Origin: Marsupella aquatica
Taxonomy: Eukaryota > Marchantiophyta
DNA length: 64,000 bases
Direction: 5' to 3'
NCBI GenBank assembly: GCA_973895155.1
Contig: OZ316891.1
Coordinates: 27,156,001-27,220,000 of the forward strand
Both the position numbers and the translations under genes were made by a program. The notes beneath the pieces are model-generated. The model was not told the DNA's origin and ran no database searches. It saw nothing but the letters and a program-made list of their open reading frames with translations. This document shows, in pieces, positions 50,901 to 59,768 of the stretch (its first letter is position 1; every line of letters begins with the position of its first letter).

Positions 50901-51355
50901 GATGCGTTGCTTCCATTTTCTTCCTCTTCTTCCGATTCATTCCCTTCGTCCTCTTTTCCAGCTTCTGTATCACTTACGCTAGGAGATGCATTATCATTAC
51001 CAATGCTTTTCACCATCACCGGGCTATCTTTCACAGGGGCTCCATTCGCTTGCATGGGATATCGGTCCTCGCTTTCCCCGTCTCCTCCATTCACGTCACT
51101 TTTCTCTTCCGCACCAGCTTCGCGCTCTTTGCCAGACGCTTCATCCAAATGAACAGAGTTCTCCCCTGCATCCTCTACCTCTGTATCTCCACTCTCGCTA
51201 GCAGACATGTCTTCGCTATCTCCTGCTTCCTCCTCTCCATCCACTTTCTCCGAATCGTCACTGTCGCTGACAAATTGCGGAGCTGCTGCAGGGACTCGAG
51301 AAACAATCCCGGAACGCGGCGACCCCGCCGTGTCCGTTCTCCTTCTCAACTTCAT
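44950..51355 (-). CDS. RAD54: RAD54 DNA translocase (SNF2 family)
   Basis: Twenty-one exons with consistent phases: 51355-50796, 50600-50226, 49962-49855, 49730-49490, 49368-49243, 49103-49047, 48869-48783, 48687-48592, 48447-48397, 48248-48174, 48036-47950, 47685-47594, 47490-47358, 47182-47063, 46793-46680, 46551-46468, 46346-46269, 46141-46083, 45972-45798, 45683-45585 and 45411-44950. The product is about 1092 aa, longer than the ~910-aa Arabidopsis protein because both ends carry long acidic Ser-rich extensions. SNF2 motifs are in order: ADDMGLGKT (about 344-352), [11 protein letters not shown] (DEAH 456-459), [27 protein letters not shown] and [10 protein letters not shown]. The C-terminal [15 protein letters not shown] and [13 protein letters not shown] are RAD54-specific. 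RAD54 remodels nucleoprotein with RAD51 in homologous recombination (family knowledge). The Met at 51355 is preferred over 51367 because the duplicate at 31.9 kb keeps only this one. Confidence 0.96.
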
Positions 51356-52100
51356 TCTGGCCAGCATGCTGCTGCTGTACAGAGATTTGAGACACTGATA
51401 CCACCCCTGCTGCGGCAATCGCGCACATCGCTCGATCTACAGCTTGATCGTCACGCTCGATGTTCCCACTTGCACTCAAATTGTGGTGTCAATTCAGCTC
51501 TTTCCTTCGTAGCAGTGCAGGAAGCGCGATTTGGCGCCACGCGAGAATGTTCAAATTACCCGCAATTCATCCGAGAGGCCATCTTCGAGAAGACGCATCG
51601 AAGTAGCCTACCGCAGCAGGTTGCCTCACGAACTGTACAGCTTGTGCTATTCACTTTGCTAGTACTACAGAAGTGATTTGTATTTTTGATCTGCACTATC
51701 TGAGCTACTTGTGGTAGTACTGGGTTCAGGGCGTTCAGACTTTTATTTGAGTAGTGTACCGGGAAAGTTGTGAAATCAACAGGGTTTACTCTAATCAAAC
51801 TAAATGAATAAATTATCCTTGTTTCGGTATGAGCTAACCTCGGGATGTAATTGACTAATAGCAAGGTTACATGCAGTAGAGGCGGGGGGGGAGCCCGTAC
51901 TCGGGGCCCCTTGCTTCCAGCATTTTGGGAAGTAGTCGGGGTGACCTGCTCTACCTTCGCATGGGGCGACTTTGGGCTGCTTCTCACCCCTTGCCCCCAA
52001 TGCCCTCCAGTCTCCCTTCTCGTCCTCTGTTTTTTGGCAGTTTAAAATATATTACAGTAGTGATTTGTATTTTTGATCTGCACTATGGGAGCGACTTTTT
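51356..52100 (-). promoter_or_regulatory. RAD54 upstream region with a ~31-bp direct repeat
   Basis: The promoter should lie here. The part up to 51680 is conserved in the duplicate at 31.9-32.4 kb. AGTGATTTGTATTTTTGATC then TGCACTAT occurs at about 51672-51699 and again at 52060-52087. The sequence between the copies has no recognised content, and its right half is G/C-rich. Confidence 0.5.
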
Positions 52101-52434
52101 TTGGCCTTTGAAAAAAATTATTTGAAATTCATCCAAATGCCAGTATACAACAGGGGTGGCCACAAAAGGGGTCAGCACAGGGGGAGGGCAGGGGGAACCA
52201 AAGGTTGGGCAGCCCAACGGACTGGAAATCCGGTCACCAGGAAAGAAGCAGGCCCAGCACGAAGGGAGCCAAACAAGTCATGTAACTACAGCAGAAGGAG
52301 CGGCACACTCCAAAGACCGGCCAGTGGAGAAGTGCCACCAAGGCACCCAACAGTGGGTCTGTGACGCAAAACAATATTGGTCTAGCCTGCAGTTAAGCTT
52401 CTACTCTTGACTCATAGACTAAATCATGTGGGGT
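52100..52434 (-). pseudogene. 3' end and UTR of the LINE remnant split by the copia element
   Basis: Across the target duplication the minus-strand LINE frame from 58940 continues here for a few codons to a stop (TGA near 52425). A C-rich 3' untranslated stretch follows, ending in a TTTGGATGAATTTCAAATAA then T-rich sequence near 52100-52140, typical of plant LINE 3' ends. No clear poly-A tail remains. Confidence 0.6.
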
Positions 52435-52439
52435 GAGGG
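52435..52439. repeat. Target-site duplication GAGGG (left)
   Basis: GAGGG directly left of the LTR, matched exactly by 58935-58939 on the right. Five bases is the standard size for copia integration. Confidence 0.9.
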
Positions 52440-52842
52440 TGTTGAGCATAGACGACGATCGCAACGGCAAGCCCATGAACCATCCAACGCACAATAGTCG
52501 ACACAAGAGATACGTGGTTCACCTCCTTGAGGCTACGTCCACGGGAACACACAAGAGAGCTTTACTGAACTCTAAGCCCGTCGGCTATACCGAGTCTCCA
52601 CAGTGTAAGCTCTCTCTATCTCTCAAGTGGCTCCATAACAATGAGCCTTGGTTTTACCTCTCCAAGCACACATGCCTCTTATGATATAGTGTGCAACTTA
52701 GTTGTACCTAACCACATAGTTGTACCTAACCACATAGTTGTACCTAATCACGTAGTTGTACCTAACCACGTAGTTGTACCAACCCACGTTGTTGTACCAA
52801 CCACGTCATACCTAACCTAGACGTAAGAGTAAATACCCAACA
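52440..52842 (-). repeat. 3' LTR of the copia element, 403 bp
   Basis: On the plus strand it starts TGTTGAGCATAG and ends ATACCCAACA. It contains an 18-bp tandem repeat (AGTTGTACCTAACCACAT and variants) at 52700-52806, six units. It is nearly identical to the other LTR apart from unit number and three substitutions. Confidence 0.95.
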
Positions 52843-52853
52843 ATCTTCCCCTT
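52843..52853 (-). other. Polypurine tract
   Basis: AAGGGGAAGAT on the minus strand, immediately 5' of the 3' LTR, where plus-strand DNA synthesis starts in LTR elements. Confidence 0.8.
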
Positions 52854-53033
52854 GACTCTGGTCTAGGGGAGAGTAATACTGCCAATGTATATGATCCCTC
52901 AGCGGGAAGTTCTGGACAGAAACCAAACCAGTTTCCCTCTCTAACTAGAGCAAACCAGAACTAAGCCGTAGCCTAATACATAGGAATGAGGAAGAGCATA
53001 TATCAGTAATTACAATGAATGTTTAAGAAAACT

Positions 53034-56000
53034 CTACTTGTGATGCAATTGCAAAACCTGCAATACGTCACGGTGTCTAGAGAAACTCTCCAAAGGAATC
53101 ACTTTGGTAAATGCGTCAGCCGGGTTGAGTTTACCATCAATCTTGACTAGCTCAAACAAATTATCAGACACAGCCTGCCTGATAAAATGGTACCTGACGT
53201 CAATGTGCTTCACTCTGCTGTCCATCACCTGGTTCACAGCAAGGTGGAGCGCACTTTGACTATCACAATGGAGCTTCACATTCCCCTGTGGCAATCCCAT
53301 TTCAATGATAAGTCTATCCAACCAAATCGCTTCCTTTGCTGCTTCCGCAGCTGCAACATACTCCGCTTCTGTAGTAGACTGAGCAATACACTTCTGCAAA
53401 GTAGACCTCCAACTTATGCATCCACCGCCAAGTGTGAACACGTATCCTGTTGTTGATCTCCTTCGGTCCAAATCTTGTCCATAGTCAGAATCTACATAGT
53501 CAATCAATGATCTAGATTTCTTTGCATTCGCATCAAATAAAAGACCATGATCCACGGTACCCTTCAAGTACCTGATAATCCACTTCACTGCTTCCCAGTG
53601 TACCTTCCCTGGATTCGACATGTACCTGCTCACCTTGCCCATAGCCATGGCAAGATCAGGTCTAGTGCAAGTCGTCAAATACATGAGACTCCCCACTGCC
53701 TTGTCATATGGAACCTTTGACATCAACCCCTTCTCTGTGTCATCCGTAGGACAGAACGCTGATGATAACTTGAAGTGTGGAGCCAACGGGGTACTTACTG
53801 GCTTGCTATTCTCCATGTTGAACCTTGCAATTACCTTCCTCGCATAACTGCTCTGCGTCAACCATAGCTTGCCAGCCTCCAAGTCCCTAGTGATCTCCAT
53901 ACCCAAAATCCTCTTAGCAGGCCCTAAGTCCTTCATCTTAAACTCTGCACTAAGCAGTGCCTTGAGCTTAACAATCTCAGACCTATCCTTGGCTGCAATT
54001 AGCATGTCATCCACATAAAGTACTAAAACAATGAACCCAAAGACAACATTCTTCACCGGTTTCAAATACACACAAGGGTCAAATACACTTCTGTGAAAAC
54101 CTTGTGACCGAATCCAATCGTCAAACCGCTTGTTCCACTGTCTTGGTGACTGCTTCAACCCATACAAGGATTTCAGCAATCTGCAAACCAATTCCTCCTG
54201 TCCTCTCTTCACAAAACCTAGCGGTTGTCTCATGAAGATCACCTCTTCCAATGTGCCATAGAGGAAAGTTGTGACAACATCCATCTGATCTAGGAGTAGA
54301 CCAAACATTACAACAAGTACACACAATAGTCGTATTGTAGAGTACTTAGCAACTGGTGAGAAGACCTCATTGTAATCCACACCTTTCTCTTGTGTGAATC
54401 CCTTTGCTACCAATCTAGCCTTGTAGACCTTTGATCCACCTCCTATGGAATTATCCTTCAGCTTGTAAATCCACTTGCTGTCCACCACTTGCTGACCCTT
54501 AGGCAGCTTAACAAGCTCCCAAGTTTTGTTGTCCTTTAGTGACTGCATCTCCGTTTGCATTGCTGCAGTCCACTTCTGCTTCTCCTTTGAAGCACTTGCC
54601 TCATGAAATGAAGAAGGTTCTCCTTCTTCCAAAATTAACGCATCACCCTCATCATCAGCTGTAAAATCATCCTCTTGCAGTTGAGATGAATCAACCCACT
54701 GTCCATACCTTGATGGAGCGCGTACAGTGCGACCAGATGTTCTTCTAGCCGATGACTCCGATTGATCTGCGTGTGCTGGTACAATTTGAAGCTCAACAGC
54801 ATCCACTTGCTGCTCACCAGCATCAACAAACTCCTCTGGTTCCTCTGGCACAGGAACCAGCTCCATAATTGGAGCAACTCCTTCTCTCCGGTCATGCACC
54901 TCATAACCAATCTCCCCCTCAACGAGATCCGGGATAGGAGATTTTCCTTTGTCAGTACGGGAGACCTGAGTATTCTCCCCCTCCTTTAATAATCTGGATT
55001 CATTGAAGGAAACATCCCTACTGACAACGAGCTTACAGGCAATAGGATCCCATAGCCTATAGGCTTTCACACCACTCTGGTACCCAAGAAAAACACATTT
55101 CCTGGAGGTAGGATCCAACTTGGTCCTATTCTGCTTTGGTGTGAGAGCATATGCATCACTTCCAAAAATTACCAAGCCATGATAGTCTGCTTGCCGCTTA
55201 TAGCGCATCTCAAACGGCGTTTTGAAATTGATAGCACTAGAAGGAGAAAGATTTACCAAATAAGCTGCGGTATTGACAACTTCTGCCCAAAATTCTTGTG
55301 GTAAACCTGATTGGCTCAACATACTCCGTGACCGCTCCAACAGTGTCCGATTGAGCCTCTCAGCGACACCATTCTGCTGCGGAGTATAAACTGTGGTGAG
55401 ATGGCGAGTTATGCCCTGTTCTGAACAGTACTCTTCAAATTCCATTGAAGTGTACTCCCCGCCGTTGTCTGACCTCAGACTCTTCACCCTTGTATCCAAA
55501 CACTTGATCGTGTTTCCAGTCTGATTCTCCACCTGGGCCTTCCACTTCTTAAAAATGGACAAGACATCAGACTTATGCGTCATGAAATAAATCCACACAA
55601 ATCTTGAGTAATCATCAATAAATGATACATAGTACAACTTTCCAGAGTGTGAGGGAGTCGGGGATGGACCCCACACGTCACTATGTATGTACTCAAGAAC
55701 CGCTTTGGAACGATGAGTTCCAACACCAAAAGCACGACGATGCTGCTTTCCAAGAATGCAATGCTCACAAAACTCTAATTTACAAGATTGCAAATCAGAA
55801 ATGAGTCCATTCTTCCGTAAGATAGCCAAACCCTTCTCACTCATGTGGCCTAGCCGTGAATGCCACAGTTGAGTCATCTCCTCGTGAGACTTGGTTACAT
55901 TGGCCTCTCCACATACAGTATTGCCCTGTAACACATACAAATTCTTTTGTCTACTCCCCTTCAAAATCACTGTCTCTCCCGACCTGACTTGAAGTTCACC

Positions 56001-56306
56001 ATCAATAACGCTCCATTGATGACCATTTGAATCCAACACACCGAGTGAAATCAGATTCTTACGCATGCCAGGTACATACCTGACTCCGGACACTGTGCGC
56101 ACAGCGCCATCAAACATTTGAATCTTCACAGACCCAATTCCCTCAATTTGACAGGAGTGATCATTTCCCATCAGAACTGAACCGTTTGAAATAGAGTAAG
56201 AACTGAAAAACTCACGAATGTAACAAATATGAAAAGAGCAAGCACAATCAAGAATCCACACATCATCTGCTCTCCTAGATGACGTGCACAGGGCATACCC
56301 CCGGCT
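53034..56306 (-). CDS. Copia pol: protease, integrase, reverse transcriptase, RNase H
   Basis: It is in the same frame as gag and follows a single TGA (56309-56307). The open frame has no further stop until TAG at 53036-53034. The protease region reads WILDCACSFH, with Cys where the family usually has Ser or Thr after the catalytic Asp. The integrase zinc finger has HxxxH...CxxC (LWHSRLGHM, CEHC). The integrase core has Asp (HSDVWGP), Asp (SDNGGEY) and Glu (NGVAERLNRTL). The RT shows DVVTTFLYGTLEE and YVDDM. RNase H shows DSDYGQD, STTEAEYVAAAEA and LHCDSQSALHL. Apart from the gag-pol stop and the protease change the polyprotein looks intact. Confidence 0.95.
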   Translation of the reverse strand, partial: SRGYALCTSSRRADDVWILDCACSFHICYIREFFSSYSISNGSVLMGNDHSCQIEGIGSVKIQMFDGAVRTVSGVRYVPGMRKNLISLGVLDSNGHQWSVIDGELQVRSGETVILKGSRQKNLYVLQGNTVCGEANVTKSHEEMTQLWHSRLGHMSEKGLAILRKNGLISDLQSCKLEFCEHCILGKQHRRAFGVGTHRSKAVLEYIHSDVWGPSPTPSHSGKLYYVSFIDDYSRFVWIYFMTHKSDVLSIFKKWKAQVENQTGNTIKCLDTRVKSLRSDNGGEYTSMEFEEYCSEQGITRHLTTVYTPQQNGVAERLNRTLLERSRSMLSQSGLPQEFWAEVVNTAAYLVNLSPSSAINFKTPFEMRYKRQADYHGLVIFGSDAYALTPKQNRTKLDPTSRKCVFLGYQSGVKAYRLWDPIACKLVVSRDVSFNESRLLKEGENTQVSRTDKGKSPIPDLVEGEIGYEVHDRREGVAPIMELVPVPEEPEEFVDAGEQQVDAVELQIVPAHADQSESSARRTSGRTVRAPSRYGQWVDSSQLQEDDFTADDEGDALILEEGEPSSFHEASASKEKQKWTAAMQTEMQSLKDNKTWELVKLPKGQQVVDSKWIYKLKDNSIGGGSKVYKARLVAKGFTQEKGVDYNEVFSPVAKYSTIRLLCVLVVMFGLLLDQMDVVTTFLYGTLEEVIFMRQPLGFVKRGQEELVCRLLKSLYGLKQSPRQWNKRFDDWIRSQGFHRSVFDPCVYLKPVKNVVFGFIVLVLYVDDMLIAAKDRSEIVKLKALLSAEFKMKDLGPAKRILGMEITRDLEAGKLWLTQSSYARKVIARFNMENSKPVSTPLAPHFKLSSAFCPTDDTEKGLMSKVPYDKAVGSLMYLTTCTRPDLAMAMGKVSRYMSNPGKVHWEAVKWIIRYLKGTVDHGLLFDANAKKSRSLIDYVDSDYGQDLDRRRSTTGYVFTLGGGCISWRSTLQKCIAQSTTEAEYVAAAEAAKEAIWLDRLIIEMGLPQGNVKLHCDSQSALHLAVNQVMDSRVKHIDVRYHFIRQAVSDNLFELVKIDGKLNPADAFTKVIPLESFSRHRDVLQVLQLHHK

Positions 56307-57341
56307 TCATAAAACATACTCATCATTGAGTAAATCAGCTTCTCCATCAGCCCTAGCCACATTTGCCGATGAAGTTTCCGCTGCCTTTCCCTTACAGTCT
56401 CGCTTGAAGTGTCCAACTTGGTTGCACTTCCAACATGTCACCTGCCTCCTCTGAGGGGATTTACCCTTGGACTTAGATCTGGATTTAGATCTAAACTGGG
56501 TTCTACGGTCCCCAGTTGGTCGCTGCATACTCCTCCCATGGTTAACATTGAGGGCAGCACCAGATGATGAAGGCTGTGACGTGATGTGCATCTTCTGCTG
56601 AAGATCATCACTAAGCAGAGAACTTACCACGTCATTGTATGAAATGGTATCCCTATCACGATGCAACAACACTCGTGATAGGGACTGGTAGGATGGAGGC
56701 AATGAACTAAGAAGCTGCAGAGCCTTCGTCTCATCATTCAAAGTCTCCCCAAGGTTTTCCAAGTCAACGACCATGTCGTTGAAAGCATCCACATGGTCTT
56801 GCAACTTCGTACCAGATTTCTTCATCCTGAAACTCATCAGTTTGTAGGAAGTGTAGAGCCGGTTCGATAACTCCTTGCGGTGATACTTGCTCTGCAATTC
56901 CGCAAATAAGGACATGCAATCCTTATGTGCACCCAACTGCTTGATGATGGGAGGCATGAGATAGAGTGTAACACACCACACTCCCTGCTCCTGCATGCGG
57001 TCCCATTGTTTCTCATCAACATCGTCTTCACGAGGGCTCAGCAGTTGGCCCATCCCTGACGCATAAAGCACTCCCTTCACCTGCTTCTCCCATAGCAAGT
57101 AGTCAGAGCGCCCATCATACTTTGTCACTTCATACTTGGGTCCCCCAAGCTTGAAAGTCCCCATCTTCTTCTTTACCGTGAGCTCCGGTAGTAGTACTGC
57201 TTCCTCCACCACACGCCGCACCGGTGATGGTATCGGTGTTACGTGCTCTTCCTCCTGCTCCTCTCTCTGCCCCTGAAACCTCCACGGTGATCCTCGTGCT
57301 TCAAGTTCCACGTCTTCGAAAAACTCCTCCGAATCACTCAT
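56307..57341 (-). CDS. Copia gag (capsid/nucleocapsid)
   Basis: 344 aa, starting MSDSEEFFEDVELE. The middle has the copia gag region (LLWEKQVKGVLYASG, LMSFRMKKSGTKLQDHVDAF). A basic Ser/Arg/Lys stretch then precedes a CCHC zinc knuckle, CWKCNQVGHFKRDC, that binds RNA. The frame closes with TGA, after which the pol frame continues in the same register. Confidence 0.93.
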   Translation of the reverse strand: MSDSEEFFEDVELEARGSPWRFQGQREEQEEEHVTPIPSPVRRVVEEAVLLPELTVKKKMGTFKLGGPKYEVTKYDGRSDYLLWEKQVKGVLYASGMGQLLSPREDDVDEKQWDRMQEQGVWCVTLYLMPPIIKQLGAHKDCMSLFAELQSKYHRKELSNRLYTSYKLMSFRMKKSGTKLQDHVDAFNDMVVDLENLGETLNDETKALQLLSSLPPSYQSLSRVLLHRDRDTISYNDVVSSLLSDDLQQKMHITSQPSSSGAALNVNHGRSMQRPTGDRRTQFRSKSRSKSKGKSPQRRQVTCWKCNQVGHFKRDCKGKAAETSSANVARADGEADLLNDEYVL

Positions 57342-58481
57342 ATGAGAAAGTCACAAAAAATGTTGTTTTTCACAACTTCTCAAAAAACTCGAAACTCAAC
57401 ACCGCCGCGTAGCCCACAAAGCTAGGAGTCCAATACTGAAAACCAAAATCAAAATCGAAATTTGACGGAAAAGTTATTCAAATTTCGGTCGAGGTGGGTA
57501 AAACCTTGGGAAACTCCCCCGTTTTGACCACCTCAGGGAATAACCGAAATACCAAGTACAACCCGTTGTCGGAATTGCGATGTGATTGGTGTGCTGCATT
57601 GCCAACTTCAATGGCTACGACCTCGCCAAAAAATAACCAAAAAAGTTACCGTTCGGCGGATGAAATCTTTGTCGGACGGTCAAAAAATAGCTCTCTGGTT
57701 TTTTGGAATATTCTATGACCCTTGTACAGGCCCTATAGGAATTTTGGAAGAACAATCGAGGGGCTGACATGTGTCCTCGAACCCCCAAAACCCCCTACCA
57801 CCCTTCGTCGTCGAAATCTGGTCGCGCGCGCAGAAAATACACACGGCAGAATGTACCCCTCGACACCAAACGCAAGATATCTCACTCGGGTTTTGACTAA
57901 ATCAAGATCCGATTTCAGATTTGGAAACTAGACTCCGAGGTGATGAAGATCGATATAAGAAGCACCCAAAACGAGGAAAGAACAAGGGAGAAAAAAATTG
58001 GTAAAGATGACAGATTTCTCTCAATTGCCATAGCCAATTTCGAATCAGTTTTTCAAAGAGAAAAAAATGGTACCTTGTCAACAACGAATGTTGATCAATT
58101 GCACTTGGTGCCGTCACCAAGTCCAACAAGGTAATTGATTTTGCTTAGCCTTCCTCTTTGCATCAAAGAGCCAATCCCGGACTCAAAAACAATCGTCTTG
58201 CCTCAATCTCTCCGTTGAGTCAAAACACTTGACGCTTCTCCCTCTGAGTCGATTGTCAACTTTCTTCACAAAATCCAGAACGACGAAAACTTAGATCTCT
58301 CTGCACCACGAGCTCCGTTCAACGATTTCTTCACACCGTTAGAAAGCTCTTACCCTGATCTATCCGTTGAGCCCATAAACTCCAAGTTCCATGCGATGGA
58401 ACTCTGGAAAATCCACCAACACTCAACGCTGGAAAAACCGTCATGAAATCCCGTCACGAACACACGTCACCTCCCAAGCAT

Positions 58482-58493
58482 GCTCTGATACCA
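58482..58493 (-). other. Primer-binding site, initiator tRNA-Met type
   Basis: TGGTATCAGAGC on the minus strand, two bases inside the 5' LTR. This is the common plant copia site complementary to the 3' end of initiator tRNA-Met. Confidence 0.9.
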
Positions 58494-58495
58494 AT

Positions 58496-58934
58496 TGTTG
58501 AGCATAGACGACGATCGCAACGGCAAGTCCATGAACCATCCAACGCACAATAGTCGACACAAGAGATACGTGGTTCACCTCCTTGAGGCTACGTCCACGG
58601 GAACACACAAGAGAGCTTTACTGAACTCTAAGCCCGTCGGCTATACCGAGTCTCCACAGTGTAAGCTCTACCTATCTCTCAAGTGGCTCCGTAACAATGA
58701 GCCTTGGTTTTACCTCTCCAAGCACACATGCCTCTTATGATATAGTGTGCAACTTAGTTGTACCTAACCACATAGTTGTACCTAACCACATAGTTGTACC
58801 TAATCACGTAGTTGTACCTAACCACGTAGTTGTACCTAATCACGTAGTTGTACCTAACCACGTAGTTGTACCAACCCACGTTGTTGTACCAACCACGTCA
58901 TACCTAACCTAGACGTAAGAGTAAATACCCAACA
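58496..58934 (-). repeat. 5' LTR of the copia element, 439 bp
   Basis: Same ends as the other LTR. The 18-bp tandem repeat at 58756-58898 has eight units against six, which accounts for the whole 36-bp length difference. Confidence 0.95.
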
Positions 58935-58939
58935 GAGGG
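58935..58939. repeat. Target-site duplication GAGGG (right)
   Basis: Exact match to 52435-52439. Confidence 0.9.
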
Positions 58940-59768
58940 TGCATCGGTGGTACTTGTAGGATATCACCATGGATTTCCCACAATTCAGCCCAAGATCCAT
59001 AGTTGATAGTCACATATTTGCTGGCATCACTTGAAGAGGTTTTTCCGGTCTGAATTTTGAATTGTTGTTTGGCCCAGTCTCTTCGGAAGTAAATCCTCAG
59101 GCAGTGCCAGGATTTCCGGATGACAGCTTGGTCACACAAACGAGTATGCTCGATGAAATGTGAACTCCTTTCCTTCCACAAGATCCAAGAAGCAATGGCT
59201 CTCAAAGTATGCCAAAGTTTCAGAGGAGTGTCCCAAACAGCTGGGAGGGGGGCACCCAAAAAGATGTGGGAGGGTTGAAGATGGTGGTTGAGTTCCTTGT
59301 GGAGGATGCATTGTGCAGGATGAAATTGCACCCAGCACCAGACGGATGAAGAAATAGGGCAACTCCAGAGACAATGTACGAGATCCTCTTGTAGGTTAAG
59401 ATCACATAGTGCGCACCAGGTTAGTGGGTCTGTTGTTGGCAATGTTGGCAGCCTCCAGTGCTGGGCAGCTGGGATCCAATAAATAAGCTCTGATAAGAAA
59501 CAGATTTCTGCTGTTGCACGAAAGGGTAGCCAAGTATTAGCCCACAGTAGTTTCAGATTAGGGCTCCAATCAAGCGTTCTGCCCACTTCTGGACAGCCTT
59601 ATGTGTCACTGTTCGCAATGGGTCTTGAATCTCCCGTAGTCGAGCAGTGTTGGCTTCCAGGAATGGGGTGCCATCCTTCCATTCATGCTGCAGCAAAACC
59701 TGTAAGAGGCCAACCCCTCTCCCAATATGCTGTTGTGAGCAATTAGACCTTTTGTTGGAACAAACCAC
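58940..59768 (-). pseudogene. LINE remnant, C-terminal zinc-binding RT region
   Basis: The minus-strand frame encodes WIPAAQHWRLPTLPTTDPLT, then WCALCDLNLQEDLVHCLWSC, the cysteine/histidine motif (zf-RVT) at the C terminus of plant LINE reverse transcriptases. The upstream part (59768-59560, ending near QKWAERL) is in another frame, so a frameshift near 59570-59590 breaks it. The endonuclease and RT core are missing. The copia element interrupts its end. It is not the missing part of the 4.5-6.4 kb LINE in any demonstrable way. Confidence 0.8.

Larger units (their letters stand above)
52440..58934 (-). mobile_element. Ty1/copia LTR retrotransposon, complete, 6495 bp
   Basis: Bounded by TGTTG...CAACA LTRs and a perfect 5-bp target duplication. 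Read on the minus strand the order is 5' LTR, tRNA-Met-type primer site, long leader, gag, protease, integrase, reverse transcriptase, RNase H, polypurine tract and 3' LTR. Integrase before RT defines copia. The LTRs differ by only about three substitutions outside a tandem repeat, so insertion is recent. It sits in the C-terminal coding end of an older LINE. Confidence 0.96.

Noticed and set aside
51850-52035. G/C-rich segment considered as an rRNA or tRNA fragment
   Set aside because: No conserved rRNA motif and no cloverleaf with a T-loop GGTTCRA sequence.
52700-52806. Regular short repeats that might suggest a CRISPR-like array
   Set aside because: The 18-bp units are directly adjacent without unique spacers and lie inside an LTR of a plant retrotransposon.
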